Below are positions 63,168 to 64,000 of a stretch of DNA of 64,000 bases, one piece after another. This DNA comes from Terrabacter sp. Root181. GTDB lineage: Bacteria > Actinomycetota > Actinomycetes > Actinomycetales > Dermatophilaceae. The position numbers were made by a program, and so were the translations under genes. How positions within the stretch are numbered: the first letter of the stretch is position 1; each line of letters opens with the position of its first letter. Below the pieces are notes generated by a model. The model was given only the letters and a program-made list of their open reading frames with translations. It did not search any database and was not told where the DNA came from. Location of the stretch: contig NZ_LMHU01000009.1 in assembly GCF_001428505.1 (NCBI RefSeq), positions 268,298 through 332,297 of the forward strand, read 5' to 3'.

Positions 63168-63668
63168 TCAGCGTTCGGGACCGGCGCGTGAACGAGCCGT
63201 CGCAGGCTCGGGCCAGAGGGCGGCACGGACCTCGACCCGTAGCTCGAGGTCACCTCCCGTCGACGAGCACGACTGCGTCGCAGCACCATTCGCGCGAACC
63301 ACCTGGTGCGCGACGGAGCAGGCCTGTCCTGCTGACACTCCGTCCTGCATCGCCGCGGCGCCGGCGAGTGCGCCGAGGTCGGCGGCGACGCGGGCCCGGT
63401 GGCTGGCCACGACCACCGAGGCCACGACGAGGCCACCCGCCGTGAGGGCGAGCACCACGGCCACGAGCGACAGGACCATGACACTCGCCGCCCCGCGCTC
63501 GCCCTCCGGCCTGCGCCGCAACGTCGGCGTCGGTGCGGGTGACGGTGCCGGCTGAGATGGCAGGGTCGGCGCGGGTGACGGCGGGGGCGGAGGTGACACC
63601 GTCGGCGCGAGTGACCGTGACGGCGACGGCAGGGGCTCCGGCGATGGCTGGGGCGGCGGGGCGCTCAT
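63168..63668 (-). CDS. TadE-like secreted pseudopilin-type protein (Rv3654c-like)
   Basis: 166 residues. A Pro/Ser-rich N-terminus of about 50 residues precedes the hydrophobic TadE-type segment GERGAASVMVLSLVAVVLAL, TAGGLVVASVVVASHRARVA and DLGALAGAAAMQ. The C-terminal part has two cysteines (GQACSVAH and TQSCSSTGG), likely a disulfide. The ATG overlaps the stop of the upstream TadE-like gene (ATGA). The Pro-rich start is repetitive at DNA level and could mean a later true start near the RRRPEGERG segment. Confidence 0.8.
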   Translation of the reverse strand: MSAPPPQPSPEPLPSPSRSLAPTVSPPPPPSPAPTLPSQPAPSPAPTPTLRRRPEGERGAASVMVLSLVAVVLALTAGGLVVASVVVASHRARVAADLGALAGAAAMQDGVSAGQACSVAHQVVRANGAATQSCSSTGGDLELRVEVRAALWPEPATARSRAGPER

Positions 63669-64000
63669 GACGGCGACTCGACCGGGGTCACGGCGGACGC
63701 GCTCAGCTCCCAGCCAGGGAGCAGTCCCCAGCCCCCGGTGCGCGCCGAGACGGTGACCCGCACTCCCCCGCTGACGCCGGCGACCTGGACCCGAGCGCCC
63801 GCCGGGGCCGACTCGGCCGCGAGCGCCCGTACCCGCGGGGGGTCGTCACCCCGGGCCGCAGCCCGACCGGCCACGCGTGCCGCGTCGACGCACCGGATCT
63901 GGTCGACGGCGGCGTTGACGGCGACGAGGCAGAAGGCCAGGACGAGCACGATGGACGGGATGGCGACGGCGAGCTCCGCCGTCACCATCCCGCGCTCCCG
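63665..64000 (-). CDS. TadE-family protein (Rv3655c-like), 5' end cut by the window
   Basis: A partial gene; the frame is open to the window edge. The visible 111 residues begin RERGMVTAELAVAIPSIVLV, the TadE transmembrane segment with its Glu after the cleavage-type Gly, and continue with CLVAVNAAVDQIRCVDAARVAGRAAARGDD-type text up to residue 50. TadE proteins are minor pilins of Flp/Tad pili. An ATG at 63988 is possible, but the preceding in-frame codons match the family, so the true start is probably outside. Further tad genes are expected beyond 64000. Confidence 0.82.
   Translation of the reverse strand, partial: RERGMVTAELAVAIPSIVLVLAFCLVAVNAAVDQIRCVDAARVAGRAAARGDDPPRVRALAAESAPAGARVQVAGVSGGVRVTVSARTGGWGLLPGWELSASAVTPVESPS

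Overview
The window is 64 kb of very G+C-rich, gene-dense DNA from an actinobacterium. Monomeric NADP isocitrate dehydrogenase, a PknG-type kinase with GlnH/GlnX-like partners, an AfsR/SARP regulator, a SigK/RskA-like pair, an Rv3654c/Rv3655c-like TadE pair and many genes that begin directly behind a -10 box (leaderless) point to the Micrococcales, possibly Intrasporangiaceae. That placement is inference; no rRNA or tRNA gene was found. There is no sign of a prophage, insertion sequence or CRISPR array.

Layout. 0-4.2 kb: a TipA-like MerR regulator, a LysR regulator, dimethylargininase and an FAD oxidoreductase. 4.2-8.2 kb: a cell-surface stress locus (fasciclin protein, DUF4397 protein, class F sortase, ECF sigma factor, RskA-like anti-sigma factor). 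8.2-13.9 kb: two drug-efflux modules, MarR with an MMPL transporter and TetR with a DHA2 transporter, around a small secreted protein. 14-26 kb: housekeeping and lipid genes (acetyltransferases, serine hydrolase, icd, acyl-CoA dehydrogenase, SCP2 protein, PIG-L deacetylase, topA, LigB-type dioxygenase).

26.2-39.4 kb: ten co-directional genes, mostly joined by ATGA/GTGA stop-start overlaps. They encode a TelA protein, an XpaC-like protein, a CbxX-type AAA ATPase, a GlnX-like membrane protein, a GlnH-like lipoprotein, a coiled-coil protein, a PknG-like kinase, a PP2C phosphatase, a VWA protein and an FHA protein. This reads as an enlarged form of the mycobacterial amino-acid-sensing GlnH-GlnX-PknG-GarA pathway. 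The kinase, phosphatase and FHA protein share N-terminal zinc ribbons, and the FHA protein carries a GarA-like TTS segment.

39.5-46.7 kb: a P-loop kinase and a SoxR-like regulator, then three peptidoglycan hydrolases, a 1064-residue SARP regulator and a 51-residue secreted peptide. Four sites of SARP architecture (two GTTA-type heptamers with a 4-nt spacer, 8-9 nt before a -10 box) lie upstream of exactly the three hydrolases and the peptide. I regard this as the best candidate for an undescribed system here. 46.7-53.1 kb: a heterodimeric ABC exporter whose promoter has the same operator as the TipA-like gene at the other end of the window, then a TetR regulator and an OFA-family transporter. 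53.2-64 kb: a methyltransferase, an anti-anti-sigma factor, an MrfA/YprA-type helicase with a collagen-like partner, a sulfate ABC operon with an Rrf2 regulator, and two TadE-like genes cut by the window end.

Two kinds of structure cut across the genes. The 7-mer GGCATAC (either strand) occurs 38 times by my reading, and all nine intergenic copies sit in CGGCATACG. Separately, three intergenic regions carry short tandem repeats sharing a CGTCGAG core.
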